Program-made: the position numbers and the translations under genes
Notes under the pieces: model-generated
The model's database searches: none
Seen by the model: only the letters and a program-made list of their open reading frames with translations
Told to the model about the DNA's origin: nothing
Shown: positions 1 to 12,711 of the stretch, piece after piece
How positions within the stretch are numbered: the first letter of the stretch is position 1
Layout: each line of letters opens with the position of its first letter
Source: Neobacillus nitrireducens
GTDB lineage: Bacteria > Bacillota > Bacilli > Bacillales > Cytobacillaceae
Assembly (NCBI RefSeq): GCF_030915405.1
Contig: NZ_CP133262.1
Span: forward strand, 2,170,001-2,234,000
DNA: 64,000 nt
Direction of reading: 5' to 3'

Positions 1-505
1 TCAAGAAATGGTCGGCAAAATCACAGAGAGAAATCCATGTTTTAGACCCATTCAGAATATAGTAATCTCCCTTTCTAGCAGCAGTTGTATTCATCGCAGC
101 CACGTCAGACCCCGCATTCGGTTCTGTTAATCCGAAAGCACCAATTTTGTGCCCTTGTGCTTGAGGGACTAAATACTTTTGTTTTTGTTGTTCAGATCCC
201 CATTGCAATAGCGTCATACTATTTAGCCCTGTATGAACAGAAACGGCAGTCCGATAGGCAGTATCTCCTCGTTCTAGTTCCTCACATACAATAGCCAGAG
301 TATTATAATCCATGCCAGCTCCGCCATACTCTTCAGGGATACAAACACCCATAACTTGCAAATCCGCCAATTTTTTCAAAATCGCAGGTTCAAAATGACC
401 TTGGCGATCCCACTCCTGAATATTTGGAATGATTTCCTTATCGACAAATTTTCTAACCATTTCCTTAACACTTTGCTGCTCATCTGTTAATTCGAAGTTC
501 ATCAT
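1..505 (-). CDS. Acyl-CoA dehydrogenase (partial, N-terminal 168 residues)
   Basis: FAD-dependent acyl-CoA dehydrogenase that would oxidise a CoA thioester at the alpha-beta bond. The start is ATG 505 (or the next ATG, 502) with AGGAGG nine bases upstream; the gene runs off the left edge. Visible are the N-terminal helical domain and the start of the beta domain, including FGLTEPNAGSDVA, a family flavin/substrate motif, and the following GSKTWIS strand. It starts 13 bp after the stop of the CoA-transferase gene, so the two probably form one operon. Such pairs occur in dicarboxylate (for example glutaryl-CoA) or branched acyl-CoA catabolism, but the substrate cannot be told from this fragment. 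Confidence 0.92.
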   Translation of the reverse strand, partial: MMNFELTDEQQSVKEMVRKFVDKEIIPNIQEWDRQGHFEPAILKKLADLQVMGVCIPEEYGGAGMDYNTLAIVCEELERGDTAYRTAVSVHTGLNSMTLLQWGSEQQKQKYLVPQAQGHKIGAFGLTEPNAGSDVAAMNTTAARKGDYYILNGSKTWISLCDFADHFL

Positions 506-518
506 TTAATATTTCCTC

Positions 519-1706
519 CTAAATAATATTTTTTTGTTTTAAACTAGATATTTCTTCGGAATTGTATCCAATGCTCTCTAATAGTGTTTCTGTGTGTTCG
601 CCAAACAATGGGGGATGTCTCCTCATCGTTACTGGTGTTTGAGATAGCTTCAACGGTGAGCCCGTTAATTGAAGTTTATCAATTAATGGATGCTCCATTT
701 CGACTATCATCTCTCGCTCCTTTATCTGTGGATCTTCAAACATTTCAGCAATGGTGTTGATTGGGCCATTCGGAACGCCTGCTGCATCTAATCGTTCTTT
801 CCACTCATTTTTCGGCTTTTTTGAAAGCAGTTCTTCACAAATGGCAATCAGTTTATCGGTATTCTTTAGACGCTGTTCATTATGAATAAATTCTTCCATT
901 TCTGCTAATTCAGGTCTACCCAAAACAGCAACAAATTGCTTAAACTGCTGATCATTTCCTACGGCAATGACAAGCTCCCCGTCCTTGGTCTTAAACACCT
1001 GATATGGGGAAATATTGGGGTGCCGATTCCCCATTCGCTTTGGAATCGCACCACTACATAAATAATTACTCGCCACGTTAATTAATGAGGAAACCTGGCA
1101 ATCCAGCAGTGAAATATCAATTTCCTGTCCTTCTCCAGTCTCGTTTCGATGCTGTAAAGCCGCTAATATTCCTATACAGGTATATAATCCCGTTAAAACA
1201 TCTGCGATTGCCACTCCGACTTTAACCGGACTCCCATCAGGTTCACCAGTGATACTCATCAGCCCACTCATCGCTTGAATGATATAATCATAGCCAGGTA
1301 AATCCTTATAAGGACCCGTTGACCCAAACCCCGTAATGGAGGCCATAATCATTCCGGGGTTATTTGCTTTTAGCTGCGAATATCCTAAACCCATTTTTTC
1401 AAGTGTTCCAGATTTAAAGTTCTGAATCACGACATCGCTGTTTGAAGCCAATTTGGCAAAGATTTCTTTTCCCTCTTCTGATTTAAGATTAAGTGTCATA
1501 CTTTGTTTATTCCGATTGGCACATAAATAATACGCACTTTCTCCATTTACAAACGGTGGTCCCCAGCCTCTTGTTTCATCACCTGAAGCATAGTGTTCAA
1601 TCTTTATTACCTCTGCTCCCAAGTCCCCGAGAATCATAGAGCAAAATGGTCCTGCTAGTACGCGCGAAGCATCCAAAATTCGGATTCCATCAAGTGCCCC
1701 TTTCAC
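519..1706 (-). CDS. CaiB/BaiF (family III) CoA-transferase
   Basis: Family III CoA-transferases move CoA between organic acids through an aspartyl-CoA thioester. The 395-residue product begins GALDGIRILDASRVLAGP, has GDLGAEVIKIE, and carries PGYDYIIQAMSG, whose Asp is the expected nucleophile; length fits the family. I chose GTG 1706, preceded by GAGGTGAT, because the upstream extension to 1775 encodes an unlikely hydrophobic leader (FIVCFAGSFLFF) not seen in the family. The gene reads directly into the acyl-CoA dehydrogenase, which suggests activation of an acid to its CoA ester followed by oxidation. Donor and acceptor acids are not inferable. Confidence 0.92.
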   Translation of the reverse strand: MKGALDGIRILDASRVLAGPFCSMILGDLGAEVIKIEHYASGDETRGWGPPFVNGESAYYLCANRNKQSMTLNLKSEEGKEIFAKLASNSDVVIQNFKSGTLEKMGLGYSQLKANNPGMIMASITGFGSTGPYKDLPGYDYIIQAMSGLMSITGEPDGSPVKVGVAIADVLTGLYTCIGILAALQHRNETGEGQEIDISLLDCQVSSLINVASNYLCSGAIPKRMGNRHPNISPYQVFKTKDGELVIAVGNDQQFKQFVAVLGRPELAEMEEFIHNEQRLKNTDKLIAICEELLSKKPKNEWKERLDAAGVPNGPINTIAEMFEDPQIKEREMIVEMEHPLIDKLQLTGSPLKLSQTPVTMRRHPPLFGEHTETLLESIGYNSEEISSLKQKNII

Positions 1707-1951
1707 ACTTATCACCTCTTTCCGACTATAAAAAAACAAAAAGGAGCCAGCAAAACAAACAATGAAATATCCCATTGATTGATTTACTGACTCCTACTCA
1801 TAGCTCGTCTTCCCGCAAAGGAAATTCAAGTGAATATAGTCAATTTTAATATAATCATTTTTTCATACGATCATCTGGTCATGCAGCAAGGACTTTGCCG
1901 TCACCCAGTTGTTATTTTAACTATATACTAATAATTAGAATTTTTCAACAA

Positions 1952-2275
1952 TTACTTTTCAGTAGATTTGATTTGCTGATAATGGAGATCTAGATCTTTT
2001 AACGCCGCCACCAAAGCATTAGCTGCCTTCCCACGGTAATACATTTGCAGCGCAGCGATTGCTTCCTCAATACCGTCGTTTAAACTCATCCCCCTTAATA
2101 CCTGGCCAACAAATTCGCGGGCATGTTCGGTAGCCAATGTACAAGAGGCCTCGAGTATGACCCCATAGTTTCTATCAATTTCAGCGGTAATCGTCAATGT
2201 TTCAAATACACTTTTTGCTGCGATCCCTTGGGGTAACCGGGCATGCCCTGCAATAAACAAAGTTTTTCCGTTCAT
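1952..2275 (-). CDS. DUF3870 domain protein
   Basis: A 107-residue protein that matches my recollection of the DUF3870 family: AGHARLPQGIAAKSVFETL near the N-terminus, then EASCTLATEHAREFV and YRGKAANALVAALKDL near the end. No biochemical role is known to me. The family often sits near acyl-CoA or propionate-type catabolic genes, which fits the neighbours here. ATG 2275 is preferred over TTG 2278; AAAGG lies just upstream. It lies 245 bp from the CoA-transferase gene and is probably transcribed separately. No membrane segment or signal peptide is visible. Confidence 0.8.
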   Translation of the reverse strand: MNGKTLFIAGHARLPQGIAAKSVFETLTITAEIDRNYGVILEASCTLATEHAREFVGQVLRGMSLNDGIEEAIAALQMYYRGKAANALVAALKDLDLHYQQIKSTEK

Positions 2276-2278
2276 CAA

Positions 2279-2593
2279 TTGAATCTACCTTTCTATTAAT
2301 AAAATGTAGTATAGGATATATCTTACATTAGTTACTGATCATTTGGAATAAGGGGAACGATGGGGGACTGGGGAAATATTCATTATCTTTTTTATGAATT
2401 TTCAACACCGAGGAGCACGAATCATGTCTATTCGTTACCGTTATCATGTTTTTTCATTTCTGATGGGCACGATTAGCTTCTATTCGTTACTATACAAGAG
2501 TTCTACCATCAATCAGAGTAACGAATAGATTCATCATTCTTAAACAAAGGAAAATATCCTAAGTTAAGATATCCATAAAGCGATAAAATTCAT
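2279..2593. repeat. Gene-free spacer with three copies of a 12-mer
   Basis: No convincing gene. The 12-mer TCTATTCGTTAC occurs at 2427-2438 and 2479-2490 on the plus strand and inverted at 2518-2529. The first two copies belong to an imperfect direct repeat that also contains G(A/G)GCACGA about ten bases upstream. The inverted copy could form a hairpin with either direct copy. Confidence 0.6.
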
Positions 2594-2634
2594 AAAAAAA
2601 ACGCTTCTCAAGCGTTATCTGAGAAGCGTTTTTC
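2594..2634 (-). terminator. Rho-independent terminator of the rRNA/tRNA operon
   Basis: A 12-bp stem, AAACGCTTCTCA pairing with TGAGAAGCGTTT around a nine-base loop, is followed on the minus strand by a run of T. It lies 15 bp past the last tRNA and closes the operon. Confidence 0.92.
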
Positions 2635-2648
2635 TTTAAACAAATTGA

Positions 2649-2730
2649 TACCGGTGATCGGGGTCGAACCGATACTCCTCACGGAACACGATTTTGAGTC
2701 GTGCGCGTCTGCCAATTCCGCCACACCGGC
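2649..2730 (-). tRNA. tRNA-Leu (CAA)
   Basis: Class II tRNA with a long variable arm; the anticodon loop reads CTCAAAA. Acceptor GCCGGTG pairs with CACCGGT. The 3' CCA is not encoded. Last gene of the rRNA/tRNA operon. Confidence 0.96.
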
Positions 2731-2757
2731 GCGTATAAAATTATTTTGATAAAGCAA

Positions 2758-2843
2758 TGCCGAGGACCGGAATCGAACCGGTACGGTAGTCACCTACCGC
2801 AGGATTTTAAGTCCTGTGCGTCTGCCAGTTCCGCCACCCCGGC
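2758..2843 (-). tRNA. tRNA-Leu (TAA)
   Basis: Class II tRNA with a long variable arm; anticodon loop CTTAAAA. Acceptor GCCGGGG pairs with CCTCGGC. No encoded CCA. Confidence 0.96.
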
Positions 2844-2887
2844 AAAATCTAATTACCTATTCTTATCCATACTTTGCAATTACTTAA

Positions 2888-2961
<74 letters not shown>

Positions 2962-2969
2962 ATTACTAT

Positions 2970-3044
2970 TGGAGCGGAAGACGGGATTCGAACCCGCGAC
3001 CCCCACCTTGGCAAGGTGATGTTCTACCACTGAACTACTTCCGC
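2970..3044 (-). tRNA. tRNA-Gly (GCC)
   Basis: Acceptor GCGGAAG, anticodon loop TTGCCAA, T-loop GGTTCGAATCC, encoded CCA. Confidence 0.96.
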
Positions 3045-3048
3045 AATT

Positions 3049-3123
3049 TGGCTGGGCTAGCTGGATTTGAACCAACGCATGTCGCAGTCAAAGTGCGATG
3101 CCTTACCGCTTGGCTATAGCCCA
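3049..3123 (-). tRNA. tRNA-Gln (TTG)
   Basis: Begins TGGGCTA; anticodon loop CTTTGAC; T-arm TTGGTTCAAATCC; encoded CCA. Confidence 0.96.
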
Positions 3124-3147
3124 ACGTTTTAAAAAAATTTCATATTA

Positions 3148-3224
3148 TGGGGCGACTGATGGGAATCGAACCCACGAATGCCTGAACCACAATCAGGTGC
3201 GTTAACCACTTCGCCACAATCGCC
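3148..3224 (-). tRNA. tRNA-His (GTG)
   Basis: Anticodon loop TTGTGGT. An extra 5' G (the G-1 identity base) is encoded and pairs with discriminator C73. CCA is encoded. Confidence 0.96.
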
Positions 3225-3234
3225 ACAATATAAT

Positions 3235-3308
3235 TGGCAGGGGTAGTAGGAATTGAACCCACACCAAAGGTTTTGGAGACCTTCGTTCTACCTTTAAACT
3301 ATACCCCT
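3235..3308 (-). tRNA. tRNA-Trp (CCA)
   Basis: Acceptor AGGGGTA, anticodon loop CTCCAAA, discriminator G, encoded 3' CCA. Confidence 0.96.
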
Positions 3309-3313
3309 ATAAA

Positions 3314-3398
3314 TGGTGGAGGGGGACGGATTCGAACCGCCGAACCCGGAGGGAGCGGATTTACAGTCCGCCGCGTTTAGCCACTTCGCTACCCCTCC
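3314..3398 (-). tRNA. tRNA-Tyr (GTA)
   Basis: Class II form with an extended variable arm; anticodon loop CTGTAAA; acceptor GGAGGGG; encoded CCA. Confidence 0.96.
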
Positions 3399-3425
3399 AC
3401 ATATAATATTCATGTTGCCAGCTTC

Positions 3426-3501
3426 TGGTGCCGGCGAGAGGACTTGAACCCCCAACCTACTGATTACGATTCAGTTGCTCTACCAGTTGAGCTACACCGG
3501 C
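3426..3501 (-). tRNA. tRNA-Thr (CGT)
   Basis: Acceptor GCCGGTG pairs with CGCCGGC (one G-U-type step); the seven-base anticodon loop ATCGTAA puts CGT at positions 34-36. CCA is encoded. Confidence 0.93.
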
Positions 3502-3514
3502 AAAAAACTAAAGG

Positions 3515-3587
3515 TGGCTCAGGACGGAATCGAACCGCCGACACAAGGATTTTCAGTCCTTTGCTCTACCGACTGAGCTACTGAGCC
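3515..3587 (-). tRNA. tRNA-Phe (GAA)
   Basis: Acceptor GGCTCAG pairs with CTGAGCC; anticodon loop CTGAAAA. The bases after the discriminator read CCT, so CCA is not encoded. Confidence 0.96.
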
Positions 3588-3614
3588 TAATTAAGATCTA
3601 AGAAAAAATTAAAG

Positions 3615-3688
3615 CGGTCTGGACGGGACTCGAACCCGCGACCTCCTGCGTGACAGGCAGGCATTCTAACCAACTGAACTACCAGACC
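3615..3688 (-). tRNA. tRNA-Asp (GTC)
   Basis: Acceptor GGTCTGG pairs with CCAGACC; anticodon loop CTGTCAC; discriminator G; no encoded CCA. Confidence 0.96.
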
Positions 3689-3690
3689 AA

Positions 3691-3764
<74 letters not shown>

Positions 3765-3925
3765 ACAATAGAAATTAATAAGTTTTGTCCATGATCATAA
3801 TTCCCATAGACTGTATCAATCTCAGAAAGCTAATTCAAGAAGCAACTCGATTGATACAACTCGCAGATTATTCATTGAAGCAACGCTCGTTGCTCCACCC
3901 CGCGACAATAATAAATTTAAACATA
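3765..3925 (-). repeat. Spacer with a duplicated tRNA-fMet 5' fragment
   Basis: The 20-mer TGCTCCACCCCGCGACAATA at 3751-3770 (5' end of tRNA-fMet plus six flanking bases) is repeated exactly at 3891-3910, 140 bp away. The spacer also has a perfect 9-bp inverted repeat, GTATCAATC at 3813-3821 and GATTGATAC at 3849-3857. The second copy is only the D-arm-proximal end and cannot make a tRNA. It looks like a remnant of recombination or duplication in the tRNA array. Confidence 0.85.
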
Positions 3926-4001
3926 TGGTGGAGGATGACGGGCTCGAACCGCCGACCCTCTGCTTGTAAGGCAGATGCTCTCCCAGCTGAGCTAATCCTC
4001 C
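3926..4001 (-). tRNA. tRNA-Val (TAC)
   Basis: Acceptor GGAGGAT, anticodon loop CTTACAA, encoded CCA. Confidence 0.96.
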
Positions 4002-4034
4002 ACATTAAGGTAAGTCTTTTCGCTGGTACGAAAA

Positions 4035-4109
4035 TGGTGACCCCTACGGGACTCGAACCCGTGTTACCTCCGTGAAAGGGAGGTGTCTTAACCGCTTGAC
4101 CAAGGGGCC
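4035..4109 (-). tRNA. tRNA-Glu (TTC)
   Basis: Acceptor GGCCCCT pairs with AGGGGTC including one G-U pair; anticodon loop CTTTCAC; encoded CCA. Confidence 0.96.
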
Positions 4110-4128
4110 TTATCTCTTAGAAATATTA

Positions 4129-4220
4129 TGGCGGAGAGCAAGGGATTTGAACCCTTGAGACAGGGTTACCCGCCTACACGATTTCCAATCGTGCTCCTTC
4201 GGCCACTCGGACAGCTCTCC
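4129..4220 (-). tRNA. tRNA-Ser (GGA)
   Basis: Class II tRNA of 92 bases with a long variable arm; anticodon loop TTGGAAA; acceptor GGAGAGC; encoded CCA. Confidence 0.96.
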
Positions 4221-4224
4221 ATAA

Positions 4225-4299
4225 TGGCTCCGCAGGTAGGACTCGAACCTACGACCGATCGGTTAACAGCCGATAGCTCTACCACTGAGCTACTGCGGA
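4225..4299 (-). tRNA. tRNA-Asn (GTT)
   Basis: Acceptor TCCGCAG pairs with CTGCGGA; anticodon loop CTGTTAA; encoded CCA. First tRNA after 5S rRNA, as in the B. subtilis trnD array. Confidence 0.96.
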
Positions 4300-4313
4300 A
4301 TAATAATATTTCA

Positions 4314-4430
<117 letters not shown>

Positions 4431-4551
4431 CCATTTATTCGACACTATTTTATTATAATGTCTTTTTCATATTTTTCAAGAGGAAATTTTATTTTTTTCA
4501 TTCCCTCAAAACTAGATAATGCAGAAGAAGTTTGTAAATACGAGTTATCAT

Positions 4552-4700
4552 TGTCCAGCTTCAGCGTCCAACGACTAGTGTCCTTCGGTCTTTTCCCTAC
4601 GATAAGTCAACATCGAATCGCTATCGCTCTTCGTGTTTCCTTTATCTCAGTCAAAGCCCTCCAGGCCATACGTCGCTAAGCGGACGCTTCCGCTTTTCGT
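4552..4700. repeat. Dispersed Bacillus-type repeat in the 23S-5S spacer
   Basis: About 150 bp whose ends carry inverted sequences: CAGCGTCC near 4562-4569 and GGACGCTTCCGCTTTTC near 4682-4698. On the minus strand it starts GAAAAGCGGAAGCG and ends GACGCTGAAGCTGGACA. This matches my recollection of a noncoding element scattered through many Bacillus genomes with ends like GAAAAGCGCAAGCGCC and GGCGCTGGAGCTGGACA. It would be co-transcribed with the rRNA and fold into a long hairpin. Family assignment is from memory. Confidence 0.6.
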
Positions 4701-4702
4701 TT

Positions 4703-7638
<2,936 letters not shown>

Positions 7639-7779
7639 TAAAAGGTTTATAACTCTTACTTACATAAGAGAGAAAATCTAAAATGGCGATTACTCGATGT
7701 TTACTTTGCTTCTTCTTACGATTATCTAGTTTTCAAAGAACGATTATAATGAAAGTTATTTTGCTATTGCAAAATAATT

Positions 7780-7855
7780 TGGTGGAGCCTAGCGGGATCG
7801 AACCGCTGACCTCCTGCGTGCAAAGCAGGCGCTCTCCCAGCTGAGCTAAGGCCCC
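7780..7855 (-). tRNA. tRNA-Ala (TGC)
   Basis: Acceptor GGGGCCT pairs with AGGCTCC including one G-U pair; anticodon loop TTTGCAC; encoded CCA. Lies in the 16S-23S spacer. Confidence 0.96.
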
Positions 7856-7865
7856 GTTATAAAGA

Positions 7866-7942
<77 letters not shown>

Positions 7943-8044
7943 CCACAACGGAAATATAATAGAGAGATTATACTCTCAAAACTAAACAAACAAAGATCGC
8001 GTTACAAACAAACTGTTTTGTCTGGCTCACAGGTCCAGCTTTAT

Positions 8045-9590
<1,546 letters not shown>

Positions 9591-9717
9591 TTGATTAGCT
9601 CATTTGTTACGTTGGCTTAGTTTCATAAAAGAAACTAAAATTTATTGTTTGTTTGCACGATTTTGTTTGTTTAGTTTTCAAAGAACAATTTCAATATCGC
9701 TCGTAAGCGACTTTATT

Positions 9718-9747
9718 AATATAACATAAGACATTTAAGACTGTCAA
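9718..9747 (-). promoter_or_regulatory. rRNA operon promoter, proximal (P2-like)
   Basis: Minus-strand -35 TTGACA (9747-9742), 18-bp spacer, -10 TATATT (9723-9718), about 130 bp upstream of 16S. Near-consensus sigma-A promoter. Confidence 0.82.
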
Positions 9748-9810
9748 CATTTTTTTAAAACCGTCACTTACGAAAACAATTTTGTTGTTTGGCTCGCAGC
9801 GACGGTTATT

Positions 9811-9839
9811 AATATACCAAGGAATCATAAAAAGGTCAA
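9811..9839 (-). promoter_or_regulatory. rRNA operon promoter, distal (P1-like)
   Basis: Minus-strand -35 TTGACC (9839-9834), 17-bp spacer, -10 TATATT (9816-9811). Tandem with the proximal promoter about 92 bp away, as is usual for Bacillus rRNA operons, and only 18 bp past the end of ygxA. Confidence 0.82.
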
Positions 9840-9856
9840 TATGTTTTATTGTTTTT

Positions 9857-10732
9857 TTACGATAATTTTTTACTAAGTCGATAACCTCTATGAAAAACCC
9901 CTTGCCCTTTCGTTTCAATATTAACTACATCAACTAAATGCTTTTCAATCATATATTCGAGCAGGACAGCAAGGTCAACTGAATAAGGGGTCAACTCTTC
10001 TTCATTCATAATTTCATTAAACTGCCATACTTCCTTACGACTAAGAATTTCTAAAAAATGATTCGTGCCGATAGTCGTTCTCGAATGGATCATAAACTCG
10101 CTCGCAAGGAATAAAAGCTCTAGTCTTTTCTCAAGCGTTTCTTCACTGTAGACAAGCTCTTCGTATAATTTAAATATTTCTGGTTCAATTTGTTTTACTT
10201 GGTTCCAAACCGTTAGCTCTGGGTGGAGTCCATTTTCTAATACCGCCAACCTTGCAAGATGGTGAAGGGAATGCACGACATAGTTATATGCATCTAAGAA
10301 CTGATGTCCTTCAAACAATGCCTTTCCATCGACATAGCGCCGAATTAATTTTGCAAATTCTAAACCCATTTTTATTTTGCGTCCGTTAAATGGAAATTCT
10401 CGCAATTCCGTTTTTAACTCAGCAACGTATTCGTTTCGATCAAAAATGATTTTCGCCTCATGGAGCCATTCAAAAATTTTGCGATTTGTTCCTAATAGTA
10501 ACCACTCCTGCAACTTTGCTTCCGTAATAATATGCATGGCAGCCTTTTTGTCATGGTAAGTATAGTGCTTTATAAATAAAGGCTGTTCCGCCTCTTTGAC
10601 TAATACCAAGAGAATTACATCAAATGAATCCGTTATGTGGCTTAACTTTTGTTTTTTTTGCACCATTAATACCCCAAGAGTATTTAATTGGCTCGCCCTT
10701 TCTTGGTAAATAGGCCGAAGGATGTCTTCCAT
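9857..10732 (-). CDS. ygxA: YgxA-like nucleotidyltransferase-fold protein
   Basis: A 291-residue cytosolic protein matching B. subtilis YgxA in length and position, directly upstream of an rRNA operon and next to ygzB and perR. The family has an N-terminal nucleotidyltransferase-like domain (here about 1-120), a helical middle with KALFEGHQFLDAYNYVVHSL, and a C-terminal winged-helix-like part around LTPYSVDLAVLLEYMIEKH. The biochemical role is unknown to me. ATG 10732 has TGGAGGAATG just upstream. Transcription may continue toward the rRNA promoters, since no terminator was seen between them. Confidence 0.82.
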   Translation of the reverse strand: MEDILRPIYQERASQLNTLGVLMVQKKQKLSHITDSFDVILLVLVKEAEQPLFIKHYTYHDKKAAMHIITEAKLQEWLLLGTNRKIFEWLHEAKIIFDRNEYVAELKTELREFPFNGRKIKMGLEFAKLIRRYVDGKALFEGHQFLDAYNYVVHSLHHLARLAVLENGLHPELTVWNQVKQIEPEIFKLYEELVYSEETLEKRLELLFLASEFMIHSRTTIGTNHFLEILSRKEVWQFNEIMNEEELTPYSVDLAVLLEYMIEKHLVDVVNIETKGQGVFHRGYRLSKKLS

Positions 10733-10884
10733 TTATCATTCCTCCATTTTTTTCAGGTAGCATTATAAGTTCGACAAGGAAAGCAAATCTCCTTCTTTAT
10801 CCAAAGACAAATTTCGACATTATTCCACCTAGTTTTTTTATTCTCTCTATAAATATGGTATAGTTTTCTCGAGGAGGGAGTTAT

Positions 10885-11229
10885 ATGGCAAAATATTCGA
10901 GTAAAATAAATAAAATTCGTACCTTTGCATTATCATTAATTTTCATCGGCTTCATTGTTATGTATGCTGGAATCTATTTTCGAACTTCACCACTTATTAT
11001 GACCATTTTTATGATTTTGGGCCTTCTTTTTATTATTACCAGTACAATTGTATATTTTTGGATTGGAATGTTATCAACAAAAACCATTCAAGTGAAATGC
11101 CCAAGCTGTGGGAAACATACTAAAATGCTAGGTAGAGTGGATATGTGTATGTATTGTCGCGAATCATTAACCCTTGACCCGAATCTTGTAGGTAAGGAAT
11201 TCGATGAGTCCTATAATAAAAAATCCTAA
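10885..11229 (+). CDS. ygzB: YgzB-like UPF0295 membrane protein
   Basis: A 114-residue protein with two predicted membrane helices (about 12-31 and 37-62) and a C-terminal cytosolic tail carrying a four-Cys zinc-ribbon-like pattern, CPSCGKH and CMYC (ligands likely C72, C75, C91 and C94 or close). Length and position match YgzB beside perR. Function unknown. The start has GAGGAGGG six to seven bases upstream. It is convergent with perR, with two separate terminators between them. Confidence 0.85.
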   Translation: MAKYSSKINKIRTFALSLIFIGFIVMYAGIYFRTSPLIMTIFMILGLLFIITSTIVYFWIGMLSTKTIQVKCPSCGKHTKMLGRVDMCMYCRESLTLDPNLVGKEFDESYNKKS

Positions 11230-11233
11230 AATA

Positions 11234-11296
11234 AAAAGAGGAAGAAGAAAACCACTTTGCAGAATAGCTGCCATGGGGTCCTTCTTCCTCTTTTAT
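11234..11296 (+). terminator. Long-loop terminator after ygzB
   Basis: A perfect 14-bp stem, AAAAGAGGAAGAAG at 11234-11247 with CTTCTTCCTCTTTT at 11281-11294, encloses a 33-base loop that itself holds GCAG/CTGC. T-rich bases follow. Confidence 0.6.
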
Positions 11297-11303
11297 TTAC
11301 AAC

Positions 11304-11329
11304 AAAAAAGGCTGATAAAAAAATCAGCC
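11304..11329 (-). terminator. Rho-independent terminator of perR
   Basis: Minus strand GGCTGAT, six T loop, ATCAGCC, then six T. It ends 10 bp past the perR stop. Confidence 0.9.
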
Positions 11330-11338
11330 GCCGTTCTA

Positions 11339-11776
11339 TCAATGAACTTCTTTACTTGCGCATTCTGGACAAGAACCGTAAATTTCCATGCGGTGATTCT
11401 CCACTTTAAAACCTGTAACATGTGATGCCAAGTGCTCTACTTCATCTAAACCTGGATAAAGGAAGTCAACTATTTTCCCACACTTTTCACATATCACATG
11501 ATAATGATGAGATGTAACAAAGTCAAAACGGCTTGAAGCATCACCAAAAGTCAATTCTTTCACTAAACCCACTTCACGAAATACTCGCAAATTATTGTAA
11601 ACTGTCGCCACACTCATATTTGGAAATTTTCCCTCTAGGGCTTTATAAATATCATCTGCAGTTGGATGTGACATCGAGTTTATTAAATATTCAAGTATCG
11701 CATGACGTTGCGGAGTAATTCGTACCCCTGTTTCTTTTAAAGTATCTAAAGCTTCTTTTAACTGAGTAATCGCCAT
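11339..11776 (-). CDS. perR: PerR, peroxide-sensing Fur-family repressor
   Basis: A 145-residue DNA-binding repressor of peroxide defence genes. Every expected ligand is at its B. subtilis position: regulatory Fe/Mn site H37, D85, H91, H93, D104; structural zinc site C96, C99, C136, C139. In the family, iron-catalysed oxidation of H37 or H91 releases DNA. The winged helix covers about residues 1-80 with [18 protein letters not shown] as recognition region. A PER box sits 30 bp upstream, so autorepression is likely. The neighbouring peroxiredoxin gene fits the oxidative-stress context. Confidence 0.97.
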   Translation of the reverse strand: MAITQLKEALDTLKETGVRITPQRHAILEYLINSMSHPTADDIYKALEGKFPNMSVATVYNNLRVFREVGLVKELTFGDASSRFDFVTSHHYHVICEKCGKIVDFLYPGLDEVEHLASHVTGFKVENHRMEIYGSCPECASKEVH

Positions 11777-11805
11777 GCACCTTCTTTCTAAAAAGTATTC
11801 TTATA

Positions 11806-11820
11806 TTATAATTGTTATAA
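11806..11820 (-). promoter_or_regulatory. PER box upstream of perR
   Basis: Minus strand TTATAACAATTATAA matches the published PER-box consensus TTATAATNATTATAA at all but one position. It lies 30 bp upstream of the perR start, so autoregulation is inferred. Confidence 0.82.
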
Positions 11821-11879
11821 TTAATTTTACTAGGTAATTTGTACTTTTGTCAATATTGTTAGCTCATTAACTTAAAATA

Positions 11880-12437
11880 TTAACTTCTTCTTTCATGCAA
11901 TGTTTGTTCTTTTAAGCCTAACTCATGGTTCACATAACGTGCGGTCACGAAGAGTAAGTCAGAAAGTCGATTTAAATAGGCTAATACAAGGGGATTAACC
12001 TCTTCACCTAGTGAAACTGCACATCTCTCAGCCCTCCTTGCTGTTGTTCGTGCCACATGGAAAGCAGCACCTGCTGGATGACCACCAGGCAAGATAAAAT
12101 TCGTTAATTCTGGAAGTAATTCGTTCCAGGCATCAATTTGCTTTTCCATTTCTTCTATATCTGATGTTACAAGTGTCCACTTCACTTCTTTCCCTTTTGG
12201 TGTAGCCAGCTCCGCTCCCACATGAAAAAGATTTGTTTGTATTTTATGATAAATAGTATCAATTATTTCTTTCCCTTGAAAATTTTCATTAAATAAGTGA
12301 CTCAACGCTAATCCAATCATAGAATTTGTTTCATCACAAGTCCCATAAGCTTCGACTCGTAAATCATTTTTCGCAACTCTTTGTCCGTAGATAAGTGACG
12401 TAGTTCCTTTATCACCGGTCTTTGTATATATTTTCAT
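11880..12437 (-). CDS. PduO-type ATP:cob(I)alamin adenosyltransferase
   Basis: Transfers adenosyl from ATP to cob(I)alamin to form adenosylcobalamin. The 185-residue sequence starts with the ATP-binding motif YTKTGDKGTTSL and has VEAYGTCDETNS and, near the C-terminus, RRAERCAVSL and LNRLSDLLFVTARYVN, all typical of the PduO family (B. subtilis YvqK is the homologue I know). ATG 12437 is preceded by GGGGGAT. It is not part of the conserved yga block in my recollection, so it is an insertion here. No cobalamin riboswitch was recognised upstream. Confidence 0.93.
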   Translation of the reverse strand: MKIYTKTGDKGTTSLIYGQRVAKNDLRVEAYGTCDETNSMIGLALSHLFNENFQGKEIIDTIYHKIQTNLFHVGAELATPKGKEVKWTLVTSDIEEMEKQIDAWNELLPELTNFILPGGHPAGAAFHVARTTARRAERCAVSLGEEVNPLVLAYLNRLSDLLFVTARYVNHELGLKEQTLHERRS

Positions 12438-12582
12438 TTTTTTATCCCCCTGTAAAATGATATGATACTAGCTTTCAACTCTTATGCATTCGCTTATTAT
12501 GAGAGGTGTAATTATCGTCTTCATCATATCACCTGTATCTATACTTAGAAAACTTGAAATATGGAAACTCTATTTAATTCCA

Positions 12583-12606
12583 TAAAAAAAGGGGCCACAA
12601 TGGACC
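12583..12606 (-). terminator. Probable terminator downstream of the peroxiredoxin gene
   Basis: Minus strand GGGTCCA, TTG loop, TGGCCCC (one mismatch in the stem), followed by seven T. The rest of 12438-12711 shows no gene. Confidence 0.65.
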
Positions 12607-12711
12607 CAAAGTTTATCTGAGGAGGTATGCCCTAATAAAATGATATTCAATCCAACGTTTCTTGCATTGGACAAATGCCTTCTATGCACAAAATAGGCTT
12701 TGGTAAGTAAA

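Noticed and set aside
9691..9918. 75-codon frame between 16S and ygxA
   Set aside because: It spans both rRNA promoters and overlaps the end of ygxA; no start signal.
12438..12711. Possible cobalamin riboswitch near the adenosyltransferase
   Set aside because: The gene's 5' side is the 12438+ side; no B12-box-like core was recognised there.
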